DNA of 46,236 nucleotides. Origin: Fidelibacterota bacterium. Its GTDB lineage: Bacteria > Fidelibacterota > UBA8477 > JABMPR01. The translations under genes and the position numbers were made by a program. The notes below the pieces were generated by a model. That model was not told where the DNA came from. It saw only the letters and a list, made by a program, of their open reading frames with translations, and ran no database searches. The stretch spans positions 1 through 46,236 of the forward strand of contig JAIPGJ010000008.1 in NCBI GenBank assembly GCA_021736185.1, in the 5' to 3' direction. Below are positions 1-8,495 of the stretch, in pieces; the stretch's first letter is position 1, and each line of letters opens with the position of its first letter.

Positions 1-1272
1 AACACGGAAGCCACCATGGAGTTGCATCCCATTTATAATCGCGCCCATACCCAACTCGCGAACACCAAAGTGGAGGTTTCGACCGCCATAGGCATCGGCG
101 GGAATATCTTCATAGCCTTTGAGATGGGTATTGTTTGAAGGCGCTAGATCTGCCGACCCACCGACGAGGTAAGGGATGGCTTTGGCCAGGTCCTGTAAAA
201 CCTTGCCAGAGGCTGAACGCGTTGCAATCGCACCCGCGGGTTCAAAGTCCTCGATAACACCCGCCAGATCTGCAGGCAGACTGCCCTGCATACAACGGTT
301 CCATTCAGCGGCTTTCTCTGGCTGAGCGCTGGTGAAGTCAGCAAACATCCGGTTCCAGTTTGCTTCAACTTTGACATGCTCTGCCACGACTTGCCGGAAG
401 TGTTCACGAACTTCTTCAGGCACATAAAATTTTTTTGCTGAAATACCGAGCGCGGCTTTAGTCAGAGTGATTTCTTCTTCCCCAAGAGGGGCTCCATGGG
501 CAGCAGCAGTACCCGCCTTGTTGGGTGATCCGAAGGCAATGGTTGTTTTACAAATGATGACTGAGGGTCTACTGGTCTCATCCTGAGCCATTTTGGTGGC
601 AGCAGCAATCTCGTCATAGTCATGCCCGTTGATACGTTGCACATGCCAGCCATATGCAGCCATACGTTTATCCACATCATCGGTGTAGGTAATGTGTGTA
701 TCCCCCTCGATACTGATAAAGTTCTCATCGTAAAAAACGATGAGTTTCTCCAGTTTATGATTGCCAGCAAACGAGAAGGCCTCATGGGAGACCCCTTCCA
801 TAAATTCACCCTCTGAAGCGATGACATAGGTAAAATGATCAACCAGCTTATGCTCAGATGTATTGAAGCGGGTAGCCAGCATTTTTTCTGCCAGTGCCAT
901 CCCAACTGCATTTCCACAACCCTGGCCAAGGGGACCCGTGGTAGCTTCCACACCAGCGGTGTGTCCATACTCTGGATGACCCGGTGTTTTACTGTCCCAT
1001 TGGCGGAAATTTTTAAGCTCCTCCAAGGGCAGATCATAACCTGCCAGATGCAGGAGACTGTAGATGAGCATGGAACCATGTCCTGCGGAAAGCACAAATC
1101 GATCCCGGTCAGGCCATTCAGGATTCTCTGGGTTAAATTTCAGAAATTGGGTCCACAGGACAGTGGCCACATCAGCCATTCCCAGGGGCAGTCCAGGATG
1201 ACCTGAATTGGCTGCCTGGATGCCATCCATGGACAATCCTCTAATCGTATTTGCTACCTGCTTGAGATTCAT
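1..1272 (-). CDS. tkt: Transketolase, C-terminus cut by window edge
   Basis: Transketolase moves two-carbon ketol units between sugar phosphates in the non-oxidative pentose phosphate pathway (cytosol, thiamine diphosphate and divalent metal). The 424 codons present cover the N-terminal ThDP-binding domain and the start of the pyrimidine-binding domain; full proteins have about 660 residues. Visible hallmarks are NSGHPG near residue 20, the SAGHGS and TTGPLGQG segments, FYDENFISIEG, KTTIAFGSPNKAGT followed by HGAPLG, and GGSADLAPSN. The start is the ATG at 1272-1270. Oddity: the ThDP/metal motif, normally GDG followed by MEG, reads SEG here, so the metal-ligand Asp (Asp155 in E. coli) is Glu154. 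It follows the serine hydrolase gene with a 60-base gap. The family call is secure. Confidence 0.97.
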   Translation of the reverse strand, partial: MNLKQVANTIRGLSMDGIQAANSGHPGLPLGMADVATVLWTQFLKFNPENPEWPDRDRFVLSAGHGSMLIYSLLHLAGYDLPLEELKNFRQWDSKTPGHPEYGHTAGVEATTGPLGQGCGNAVGMALAEKMLATRFNTSEHKLVDHFTYVIASEGEFMEGVSHEAFSFAGNHKLEKLIVFYDENFISIEGDTHITYTDDVDKRMAAYGWHVQRINGHDYDEIAAATKMAQDETSRPSVIICKTTIAFGSPNKAGTAAAHGAPLGEEEITLTKAALGISAKKFYVPEEVREHFRQVVAEHVKVEANWNRMFADFTSAQPEKAAEWNRCMQGSLPADLAGVIEDFEPAGAIATRSASGKVLQDLAKAIPYLVGGSADLAPSNNTHLKGYEDIPADAYGGRNLHFGVRELGMGAIINGMQLHGGFRV

Positions 1273-1332
1273 GTTTTTTATTCCTATGTTTATCATTCGA
1301 TGTGTCAACGCCAGAGACGCAACAGCTGGTTG

Positions 1333-2247
1333 TCAATGTTTTGGAGCTTCCCTCCCCCAGGACTCCCAGAGGATCTGGCTCACTTCACGCAGGAGGACAA
1401 ACCCTGCATTGTCCTCTGCCCAGGATTCATCTTCCTGATTCTTGGTGATCACACAAAACACATAATCACCCCGGGGAGCATTTACCAACACCACCTCAGA
1501 TCGGGAGGCATCCACGGCACCTTGTTTTGACGCGGCTTGAATGGTTCTGGGAATGGCGGACAAAGCCTCATCATCCCAATAGATTCGGGTAAGATAACGA
1601 TACATCTCTTCGCTGGCCCAGGGCGAAACCGCTTTATTTTCATGAATCAGTGTGAGAAGTCCGGCCATTTCGCGTGGTGTGGTCTGTCCCCAGCCATAGC
1701 TTTCCCAGTCATCTTGCCGATCTGGAGTCCGGGAATTCATCCGGGTTTGAGAAAAACCATTGGCGTCCAGCCACCGATTGATCTCGAGACCCCCTCCAGA
1801 AAGTTGCTGACACCATAGACTGGCCAGATTGTCGCTGTAGGTGATCATCAATGAAATAATCTTGGTCAATGAAATGCTGGAACTGTCTTTGAAGGAACTC
1901 AAAATTCCATCATCAGAGTAATTCACCAGATCCGCCGACCAAATGAAAGTTGAATCGTAATCGATATCCCCATTTTGGATTTTTTGGAAGAGCGTCAGCA
2001 AGATGGGGACCTTGATCATGCTGGCTGTGGGAAAGAGGACATCGGCATTGATGGCTATTTCCTGGCCGCTTTTGAGATTTTTCGCGTAAATCCCAACATC
2101 GCCATGGAAAGGGTCAACCAGAGCTTGGAGGCTCGTCTCCATCTGAGCGACATCACGTGACAAGTCCTGGTGAGTGCCTGCGCAACCAGCCAGCATAAAT
2201 ATCAAAAGCATACTCGCTGGAATATGTTTAGAGAAAATCTGACTCAT
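1333..2247 (-). CDS. Class A beta-lactamase-fold serine hydrolase, lipoprotein
   Basis: A 304-residue protein of the PenP/beta-lactamase-fold superfamily. It begins with a hydrophobic signal ending in a lipobox (Leu-Ala-Gly-Cys, Cys22), so it is probably anchored by lipid outside the cytoplasm. The nucleophile motif SxxK is Ser76-Met-Ile-Lys79 and the SDN motif is at 138-140. A TTPREMA segment matches the TTP helix of class A enzymes. The third motif, normally KTG, reads KQG. The stretch that should carry the general base Glu of the ExxLN motif has no clear equivalent; an Asp is the nearest match. This fits a serine hydrolase, esterase or penicillin-interacting protein better than an efficient beta-lactamase. 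It lies 34 bases after dCMP deaminase in the same direction. Confidence 0.85.
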   Translation of the reverse strand: MSQIFSKHIPASMLLIFMLAGCAGTHQDLSRDVAQMETSLQALVDPFHGDVGIYAKNLKSGQEIAINADVLFPTASMIKVPILLTLFQKIQNGDIDYDSTFIWSADLVNYSDDGILSSFKDSSSISLTKIISLMITYSDNLASLWCQQLSGGGLEINRWLDANGFSQTRMNSRTPDRQDDWESYGWGQTTPREMAGLLTLIHENKAVSPWASEEMYRYLTRIYWDDEALSAIPRTIQAASKQGAVDASRSEVVLVNAPRGDYVFCVITKNQEDESWAEDNAGFVLLREVSQILWESWGREAPKH

Positions 2248-2281
2248 GATGGAGAAATCCTTGGCTTGGAAAGTTGTTTGA

Positions 2282-2710
2282 TCAATCAGGTAAATGAATC
2301 AAGTCAATCCCGGCTTCCTTAGCGTGTGTCTTGATGCGTTCATCTCGATACAACTCACCGTAGAAGATCCGTTTGATCCCTGAATTCGCGATCAGCTTGA
2401 AACAATTATAGCAGGGACTTGCTGTTACATAGATATCCGCGCCTTCAATTCCCACCCCATTTCTAGCAGCCTGAACAATGGCATTCGCTTCAGCATGCAC
2501 GGTCCGCACGCAGTGACCATTTTCCATTTCGTGTCCCACCTCATCACAATGGGGTAAACCACGGATGGAACCATTGTAACCGGTGGATAAAATCATCTTG
2601 TCTCGGACAATGACTGCACCTACATATTTCCGATCGCAGGTCGAGCGAGTGGAAACATCACTGGCAATCTGCATGAAATAATTATCCCAGGAAGTTCTAT
2701 CATTTACCAT
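2282..2710 (-). CDS. dCMP deaminase family protein (ComEB-like)
   Basis: Cytidine/deoxycytidylate deaminase fold, 142 residues. It probably converts dCMP to dUMP, feeding thymidylate synthesis in the cytosol. The zinc site is complete: His72-Ala-Glu74 (Glu is the proton shuttle) and Pro99-Cys100-x-x-Cys103. The insertion with His54, Cys55, His60, His66 and Cys67 matches the second structural zinc site typical of ComEB/dCMP deaminases, and YNGSIRGLPHC is diagnostic of this branch rather than of cytidine deaminase. Length is normal for the family. It sits 56 bases downstream of the asparaginase gene on the same strand. Confidence 0.95.
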   Translation of the reverse strand: MVNDRTSWDNYFMQIASDVSTRSTCDRKYVGAVIVRDKMILSTGYNGSIRGLPHCDEVGHEMENGHCVRTVHAEANAIVQAARNGVGIEGADIYVTASPCYNCFKLIANSGIKRIFYGELYRDERIKTHAKEAGIDLIHLPD

Positions 2711-2766
2711 TGATTGCTCATCCTCATATTTTTACGGCCTCTGCTTCAAATTCATTGCAAACTTTT

Positions 2767-3756
2767 TTATGATTGTTCAGCAATGATGGTGTTCGTGGTG
2801 CCAATAATGCGTTTGGCATGATTCTTCAACTCTGGCTTCCACCATGTCATCAGTCTTTCTGCCACAGGCTCCTTCACAAAACCAATATCTTCCAGCATTT
2901 TCAATACCATTTGCCCGATGGCTCGATAATTCCCATCAAGGACTTTCACTGCCAGACCGTAGACCTCCCCGTTGGGCATCATGAACCCCGCCGCTGAAAC
3001 GGCCTCCGCCCCACCTTTGGACATGATCCTTTCAGGATAACTTTCCATGAGCGCCGTGTCAAAGCGGCCTTGACCCCCAACCAGATGTGGGAATCCATTC
3101 ATAGCCTGAAAAATCTGGCGACATTCCCTGTTTCCCTGCTGGCTTATTCGAGCAAAAGCCAGAGCCACCTTCTGAAGCGGCAAATAAAATACAGGTGCGG
3201 AGCATCCATCCACTCCCCGGTGAATGCTTGCTGAAGAAGTATATTCTTTGACAATATCGTAGATGTATTGTTGGACGGGGTGATCTGGATTCAGATAGTC
3301 CCGAGGATCAAATCCCAGTTGAACACAAGTGGCCAACATCCCCACATGCTTTCCAGAGCAGTTGTTGTGCATTTGCTGGGGAGCTAGTCCTGCGGCTTCC
3401 AGTGCCTGGGCACTTTCTCTATGGATGGGTGGATGGATTCCACAAGCCAGCAGCTCTGGACCAATCCCAGCTTTGGAAAATATTTGTAATACCTTTTTAA
3501 TATGGATAGGCTGGCCACTGTGGGAAGAACAGATGACAGCCAACTCTTCTGGTGTCAGCTTAAAATTATCATAGGCGCCTGAACGTAAAACCGCCATGCC
3601 CTGCATGGGTTTGGCAGAAGACCGAACGTAGGTCAGGTACTCCGAATCACCGTAGGCTTTGACAATTCCACCCTTGGCATCTACAATAACTCCATAACCC
3701 ACATGATAACTCTCGACATAACCCGAACGGGTTACCTGAGTAATCAATGATTTCAT
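2767..3756 (-). CDS. L-asparaginase, AnsII (Rhizobium etli) type
   Basis: Hydrolyses L-asparagine to aspartate and ammonia. This is the PF06089 family, whose best-known member is the inducible R. etli enzyme, structurally a serine beta-lactamase-like fold unrelated to E. coli AnsA/AnsB. The 329-residue protein has RSSAKPMQ (Ser46, Ser47, Lys49), SSHSG (77-81), NNCSGKH (Cys133, Lys136) and VDGCSAP (Cys185). The two cysteines and the lysine match the metal-site residues reported for the R. etli enzyme. No signal peptide is seen, so it is probably cytosolic. Its ATG overlaps the stop of the PdxJ-like gene by four bases (ATGA), which suggests translational coupling. Confidence 0.93.
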   Translation of the reverse strand: MKSLITQVTRSGYVESYHVGYGVIVDAKGGIVKAYGDSEYLTYVRSSAKPMQGMAVLRSGAYDNFKLTPEELAVICSSHSGQPIHIKKVLQIFSKAGIGPELLACGIHPPIHRESAQALEAAGLAPQQMHNNCSGKHVGMLATCVQLGFDPRDYLNPDHPVQQYIYDIVKEYTSSASIHRGVDGCSAPVFYLPLQKVALAFARISQQGNRECRQIFQAMNGFPHLVGGQGRFDTALMESYPERIMSKGGAEAVSAAGFMMPNGEVYGLAVKVLDGNYRAIGQMVLKMLEDIGFVKEPVAERLMTWWKPELKNHAKRIIGTTNTIIAEQS

Positions 3757-4439
3757 AGAACCTGAGCTTTGAAATCCCGCACGGCTGTTTCCAGTCCGAC
3801 AAAGATTGAACGACCGATAATGGCGCGACCCACAACAATATTTTCCACTGCTTCAATACTCACTAGAGGCACAACATTTTTAAATGATATGCCACCATTA
3901 ACGGCAACACCAAGACCATTTTTCTCAGCTGTCCGAGCCATAAGCGCAATTTGTTCCTGGGCTTCTGCCTGGCCGGCAATACTTTTATTCTCCGTGTAAT
4001 GCTTCACACTGAGCTCTACCATATCGGCCTGTAATCGATAGGCCTTCTTTAGTAATGCCAATTCAGGTTCAAGGCAGAAAGAGATCAGCTTTCCTGCATC
4101 CTTGAGCTGAGGAATAAAAGTTTCAAGATCAGCACCATAGTCATCAAATAGATTGTCCCCTGAAAAAGTAACCTGAGTTATGGGCAGGCTGAGAGCAAGC
4201 TGGAGCAGTTCTGCCCGCGGGGTAATCCGTAAGGCAAATCGTGTACCCATGGCTGCTGCAATAGTTAATTCCAGATTCTTTTCAGTAAAGGTGGGTGAAC
4301 GCCCATCATAGGAAAGACTAAAGCCATCAACACCAGATAGTCCGGCAATAGTTACTACGCCGGGAAGCGTAAGTCCGTCAACTTTAAGCTGTTGCTGGGT
4401 ACTGATAAATGCATCCAGATTAAGTTCCATTTGAGCCAT
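3753..4439 (-). CDS. PdxJ-like TIM barrel lacking the catalytic residues
   Basis: A 228-residue protein that aligns end to end by eye with pyridoxine 5'-phosphate synthase PdxJ. Matches include NLDAF for NIDH, GVDGFSLS for GADGITVH, AVNGGISFKNV for the VNAGHGLTYHNV strand, and VGRAIIGRS for IGHAIIGRA. The catalytic positions of E. coli PdxJ are replaced: His45 region by Ser, Glu72 by Leu, His193 by Ile or Ser, and the His of GHAIIGR by Arg. The fold and the phosphate-grip GR seem kept, but vitamin B6 synthesis by the known mechanism is unlikely. It is coupled to the asparaginase (4-base overlap) and starts 34 bases after the polysaccharide deacetylase gene. Function unknown. The homology call is fairly sure; the loss of activity is inferred. 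Confidence 0.75.
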   Translation of the reverse strand: MAQMELNLDAFISTQQQLKVDGLTLPGVVTIAGLSGVDGFSLSYDGRSPTFTEKNLELTIAAAMGTRFALRITPRAELLQLALSLPITQVTFSGDNLFDDYGADLETFIPQLKDAGKLISFCLEPELALLKKAYRLQADMVELSVKHYTENKSIAGQAEAQEQIALMARTAEKNGLGVAVNGGISFKNVVPLVSIEAVENIVVGRAIIGRSIFVGLETAVRDFKAQVL

Positions 4440-4473
4440 AGTATCCTCGATTTATCGTAAGTTCTTTAATTGA

Positions 4474-5646
4474 TCACTTTGTCAGTTTTGAAACTTGAAC
4501 CAGATCAAATCCCGCCTCTGTCAGTGCAGGTAAATATTTTTTTAATGTCTTTAATGTATTTGGTCTACAATGTCCAATACCTATTGACGCCCCTTGTTCC
4601 TTGGCGAGGCGAGCCAGACGAAAAAGCTCATCGGCGATGACCTCTGGGTCATCCACATCATCCAGGAATACATCGCGGCTATTGGTTGGTACATTGCGTT
4701 CTCTGGCAACCGATTCGCCTACTGAAGCAGCGATGGTCCGGCTGTCGATGAAGAACATTTTCTCCTCGGCCAGAAAGTCTGCAACAGCAGTCATGACTTT
4801 TCTGCTCTGTGATCCACCACTCCCCTGGTGATTATTCATACCAACCGCCCTGGGCACATCTTTGCGGGCTTTCTTCAGACGTCGGACAATTTCCCCATCA
4901 CTCAAATCTTCAGATAAAGCAAAGTCTGGTTCACTGGTGGAGTTGGTCACCGTCACCATGGGCATATGAATCAGCGTTGGAATGTTTCTATTATTTAAGC
5001 GCTCATCCACCTGGGTAGAATAGGCACGTCCGGGAATAACGGCCGCGGTAAAAGGCTCTTTGATTGAGATGAAGCCATTGATGGTCTCATTCATTGAATA
5101 ACCAAAGTCATCAATGATAATAGCTATCGTGGGTCGCTTGGTTACCTTGGCGATATCTGCCGGCAAAATGGAGGTCGGAGAGGCTTTCTCGGCAGAATAT
5201 TCAAAGCGATATACCGACCAGACCGTTGAATCGCTACCGATTTGAAATTCCCAATAATCATCAGCATCTGCTGTTTGATGAACCTGGAATCCAAAACCAC
5301 CCAGAGTGCTTTCCAGTAGTTTTTTGATATCTGAAGGGCGGACTTTTTTCTGATCAGAGAGCTCAAATACCCTGGTCCCAAGACCATCATCACTCAAGCG
5401 CCCCTCCACAAATTCAAGGCTCGGGAAGCGTCTGGTCAGGGTTTGATCCATGCGTGTGTTCAGTGTGAAATATCCTTCATAAAATGCCTGCTCAGACATA
5501 AGTTCAGGTTCATAGGTGTTGGCCCGGTTCCACATGACAATCCAGACAATCACCACAATCAAAAGCAACGTTATTAGAAATAATTTAACAAAATTACCTG
5601 CCCTGGGATTGGATTTTAAACGATCTTTATAATATTGATATCTCAT
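4474..5646 (-). CDS. Divergent polysaccharide deacetylase (YibQ family)
   Basis: A 390-residue, single-pass protein. Basic residues at the N-terminus are followed by a transmembrane helix at about 20-40, so the rest probably faces the periplasm. Residues from about 170 to the end form a NodB-like barrel of the PF04748 divergent polysaccharide deacetylase family: TIAIIIDDFGYS at about 170-180, IPTLIHMPM, the GMNNHQGS segment, FFIDSRT and GIGHCRPNTL near the C-terminus. The region between helix and barrel (about 45-165) is not recognised. Family members are usually near cell-envelope and division genes, and their substrate is mostly unknown; glycan deacetylation is inferred. It leads the PdxJ-like gene by 34 bases. 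Confidence 0.88.
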   Translation of the reverse strand: MRYQYYKDRLKSNPRAGNFVKLFLITLLLIVVIVWIVMWNRANTYEPELMSEQAFYEGYFTLNTRMDQTLTRRFPSLEFVEGRLSDDGLGTRVFELSDQKKVRPSDIKKLLESTLGGFGFQVHQTADADDYWEFQIGSDSTVWSVYRFEYSAEKASPTSILPADIAKVTKRPTIAIIIDDFGYSMNETINGFISIKEPFTAAVIPGRAYSTQVDERLNNRNIPTLIHMPMVTVTNSTSEPDFALSEDLSDGEIVRRLKKARKDVPRAVGMNNHQGSGGSQSRKVMTAVADFLAEEKMFFIDSRTIAASVGESVARERNVPTNSRDVFLDDVDDPEVIADELFRLARLAKEQGASIGIGHCRPNTLKTLKKYLPALTEAGFDLVQVSKLTK

Positions 5647-5729
5647 GATTACTTATTATAGTTTTCTACCGGGCTGAGTCCACCGAAAAACAAAATTTCC
5701 ATGAGATAATTCAACTCAATCGGTTTGAT

Positions 5730-6191
5730 TCAATTTGCCTGTTTTAATTCTAGTTTCATGATGCATTCACCCGCTTCCATTTCCCCGGTATCCACAAATC
5801 CCGCCTTCTCATAAAAGCCTTTTGGATTGCCCTCATCCGGGACATAGCTGAGAAGAAACTCCCTGCTATCAGGGAGACTTTTCACATAATCAATGACCAG
5901 CTCCAGGGCTCTGGAACCATAGCCCAATCCCTGAAATTTTTCATCAATCATAAAACGCCATAAATAGTACTCTGGCTTTTTCCTGTCAATATCCAACATA
6001 ACAAATCCCACAACAGTATCCCCACAATAAATCCCCCGATACCAGGCCTGGGGATGAAACAAAGCTTGAGCCAGTGAAATGGCATTGCTGGCTACAAAGC
6101 GCATCTGCTGCTCCGCAACTTTTAGCTTGAGAAGGTCACCATAATTGGATTTGTCCAGTTCTCTCAATTCAATCCTGGGTTCACTTCTCAT
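5730..6191 (-). CDS. GNAT family N-acetyltransferase, diamine/spermidine-like
   Basis: A 153-residue acetyl-CoA-dependent acetyltransferase. The acetyl-CoA loop is FQGLGYGSRAL, preceded by a DEK stretch, and FYEKAGFVDTGEME is the usual terminal GNAT motif. The N-terminal part (AEQQMRFVASNAISLAQA) and YLWRFMID resemble the BltD/PaiA-like diamine or spermidine acetyltransferases, so a small polyamine is a possible substrate, but this is only inference. The gene overlaps the 3' end of the uridine kinase gene by 11 bases, so the two are probably cotranscribed. Confidence 0.88.
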   Translation of the reverse strand: MRSEPRIELRELDKSNYGDLLKLKVAEQQMRFVASNAISLAQALFHPQAWYRGIYCGDTVVGFVMLDIDRKKPEYYLWRFMIDEKFQGLGYGSRALELVIDYVKSLPDSREFLLSYVPDEGNPKGFYEKAGFVDTGEMEAGECIMKLELKQAN

Positions 6192-6810
6192 GCTTTTCTT
6201 TCAATACCGCATCGATTTTTGTTCGGATGAGGTCAACGGCAACCCGGTTCATCCCGCCTTCTGGTATGATCACATCAGCAAGATATTTATTAGGTTCAAC
6301 AAATTGTGCATGCATGGGTCTCACGGTTGCGTTGTATTGATCGATGACAGAATCAACAGAGCGACCCCGCTCCCTGATATCACGTTTCAGGCGACGAATA
6401 AAGCGGATGTCGGATGGTGTGTCGACATAAAGTTTTACATCCATTTTGGAAGTCAGCTCGGGGTAGTACAGTGCCAGGATTCCTTCAATGATAATGACCT
6501 TGTGAGGTTCCACTTCGCGGGTGTCTTGCGATCGAGTGTGGGTCGAAAAATTGTAGATGGGAATTTGGACCTTTTTCCCCTGGCACAAATCTTCCAGGTG
6601 TTGAACAAGAAGTTCAATCTCCAGAGAAGATGGGTGATCAAAATTGATTGATGCTCGCTCTTCCTCGCTGAGATTTGACAAATCCCGATAGTAAGAATCC
6701 AGATCCAGTCTTAATACTTCGCCGGGACCATACTCACGGACAATATTTTTTGCTATGGTGGTTTTGCCTGACCCCGTTCCACCGCCAATCCCAATAATGA
6801 TCGATTTCAT
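6181..6810 (-). CDS. udk: Uridine kinase
   Basis: Phosphorylates uridine and cytidine to UMP and CMP with ATP or GTP in pyrimidine salvage. The 209-residue protein has the P-loop GGTGSGKT (10-17), LDLDSYY after strand 2, NFDHPSSLE, PIYNFSTHTR and the lid region RFIRRLKRDIRERGR, all canonical for Udk. A good Shine-Dalgarno (AAGGAAG) lies just upstream of the ATG. It follows the DUF819 gene by 45 bases and overlaps the GNAT gene downstream. Confidence 0.96.
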   Translation of the reverse strand: MKSIIIGIGGGTGSGKTTIAKNIVREYGPGEVLRLDLDSYYRDLSNLSEEERASINFDHPSSLEIELLVQHLEDLCQGKKVQIPIYNFSTHTRSQDTREVEPHKVIIIEGILALYYPELTSKMDVKLYVDTPSDIRFIRRLKRDIRERGRSVDSVIDQYNATVRPMHAQFVEPNKYLADVIIPEGGMNRVAVDLIRTKIDAVLKEKHEK

Positions 6811-6855
6811 GGTGCTTCCTTAATGGATATGGTTCTAGAGTTTTTCTATTATCTA

Positions 6856-8007
6856 CTATAAGAATGCCCTGAAAATATATGCAAATCCAACACCCAGATA
6901 ATTGCCGATGGCGTAGCCGATGATTCCCGTGGTCAAGCCAGACAAAATAATCTCTTTATTATTCAGTGCCTTGGCCACAACAGGGACAAAAGGTGGTGAA
7001 CAGACCGCAGAAACTGAGGTGATCAGGAAAGTATCTGTATCAATATTGAGGAACTTGCAAAAGACGGCATGAAGTAGCATGGTCCCAAACACGGTAAAAT
7101 TGACGAAAAACATCATGGACCAATTGATATTCACCAATTGTTCCAGGTTTGCCATGGATCCCACAATTAGGCTGAATACCAGTATGATATACATCCCGAA
7201 TTGGAAGGTCATGGGAATCTCCCGAATTCTTCTAATGAAGGAAGAAGCAATACCCAGGCTGGTAATGGTGAGCATGATGGCAGCTGTTGAATATTCCTCT
7301 GGAATGAGCTGAGAAATCCCGAAACTCAGCCCCAAAATGACAATGGAAATGCCCAGTCCTGTCAGCAAGCCCGCCACGATGCGCGGTTTGAATATACCCA
7401 CATAGGAATGGATGTTTTCGTTGCTTTCAATGTCTGTTGTTGCCAGGCTGACCGCTTTGAATTTTGGTAAAAATTTATTGAAAACCCGCTGCCCAATACT
7501 CATGACAAAGATCAGGTAAATAATGCCATTGACGGCATCGTAGGTGTGCATCATGATATACTGGGTTGAATCAACATTGAGGGCTGTTTTGATGGCTGCC
7601 AGGTTGGGTGTACCTCCCGTATAGAGACCAATAGCCATCCCCCCAAACTGCCAGGAGTTTTCAATGTGGGACTGAATAAGCCAGCTTCCCAAACCCGCAA
7701 CAAAGACAACCAGTATGGTGGCGCCGAGCATGGAAAGTATGGCTTTTCCTGCGGAATGGACCCAGGAGCGCACATCCATTGAAAAGAGCAGGAGTGGCAA
7801 AGCCAGGGCTACAGTGATTCCACTCATTTCATCTTGCACTCCAGCGGCACCTTGGGGTAACAGACCGCTATTCCCTATCAGAATTCCAAACAGATAGGCT
7901 AGAATAACGGATCCAATTTTATCCACCAGGGTGGACTTGTAGCACAGCCACAGAATGGCGGCCGGCATGAGCAAATAGAAAGCAATGAGAACTGGAATTG
8001 AGATCAT
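6856..8007 (-). CDS. DUF819 family membrane protein
   Basis: A 383-residue, very hydrophobic protein with about ten transmembrane segments, of the DUF819 (PF05684, B. subtilis YjcL-like) family. Two glycine/proline-rich re-entrant-type motifs mark the two halves: LYTGGTPNLAAI near residue 130 and SAVCSPPFVPVVAKAL near 340. This duplicated arrangement suggests a secondary transporter with an inverted repeat, but no substrate is established to my knowledge. An AGGATAAT Shine-Dalgarno precedes the ATG. Only 17 bases separate it from the DUF4180 gene upstream. Confidence 0.88.
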   Translation of the reverse strand: MISIPVLIAFYLLMPAAILWLCYKSTLVDKIGSVILAYLFGILIGNSGLLPQGAAGVQDEMSGITVALALPLLLFSMDVRSWVHSAGKAILSMLGATILVVFVAGLGSWLIQSHIENSWQFGGMAIGLYTGGTPNLAAIKTALNVDSTQYIMMHTYDAVNGIIYLIFVMSIGQRVFNKFLPKFKAVSLATTDIESNENIHSYVGIFKPRIVAGLLTGLGISIVILGLSFGISQLIPEEYSTAAIMLTITSLGIASSFIRRIREIPMTFQFGMYIILVFSLIVGSMANLEQLVNINWSMMFFVNFTVFGTMLLHAVFCKFLNIDTDTFLITSVSAVCSPPFVPVVAKALNNKEIILSGLTTGIIGYAIGNYLGVGFAYIFRAFL

Positions 8008-8024
8008 AAATATTATCCTTCAGT

Positions 8025-8384
8025 TCAAGTCGTTAACCAGGTTTCAGCTGCTTCACGATGATCATAAAATCTAAAATGGTTACTTCCACTCATTTCAAAC
8101 ATCAATTCTTTAAAACGCTCTGACTTTTCTGCCTTTGGTGGCAGCAGAATGGCCACTTTCGCCTGGTAATTAGCAAATTTTTGCATGGCTGCACCAGCCA
8201 GGCCGGTTCTTAAATTGAAAAAATCCGAGGAGAGATTATTTTGATCCAGCAGAATAATATTTGAGTTGTGGTAATAGCACAGACTAAGGATATCATTCAG
8301 AGCTCCTTCACTATTGATCTTTGTATCACTTTCTGTGAAATCAATAAAATGGTTACCGTTTAAGGCTTTTAAAACGCCATCCAT
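8025..8384 (-). CDS. DUF4180 family protein
   Basis: A small cytosolic protein of 119 residues. The C-terminal half carries the DUF4180 signature: NNLSSDFFNLRTGLAGAAMQ, then QKFANYQAKVAILLP, and an ending with EAAETWL. Function of the family is unknown. The start is set by an AGGAG at 8399-8394: the ATG at 8384-8382 lies at proper spacing and gives the usual family length, whereas the longer reading frame back to 8426 begins with TTG and the ATG at 8393 is too close to the AGGAG. It heads the minus-strand run and is divergent from the NAT-like gene. Confidence 0.8.
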   Translation of the reverse strand: MDGVLKALNGNHFIDFTESDTKINSEGALNDILSLCYYHNSNIILLDQNNLSSDFFNLRTGLAGAAMQKFANYQAKVAILLPPKAEKSERFKELMFEMSGSNHFRFYDHREAAETWLTT

Positions 8385-8495
8385 ACAGCACATTCTCCTG
8401 GTTAGATTGGAATTCAATATACACAAAAGTTTGTTGCAACAAAATCATGAGCTATTTTAAGTTAATACAATGACAGTCACCTAAAATGGAAACCC

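Noticed and set aside
1333-2247. Beta-lactam resistance gene.
   Set aside because: The KTG and ExxLN motifs are not intact and there is no mobile context.
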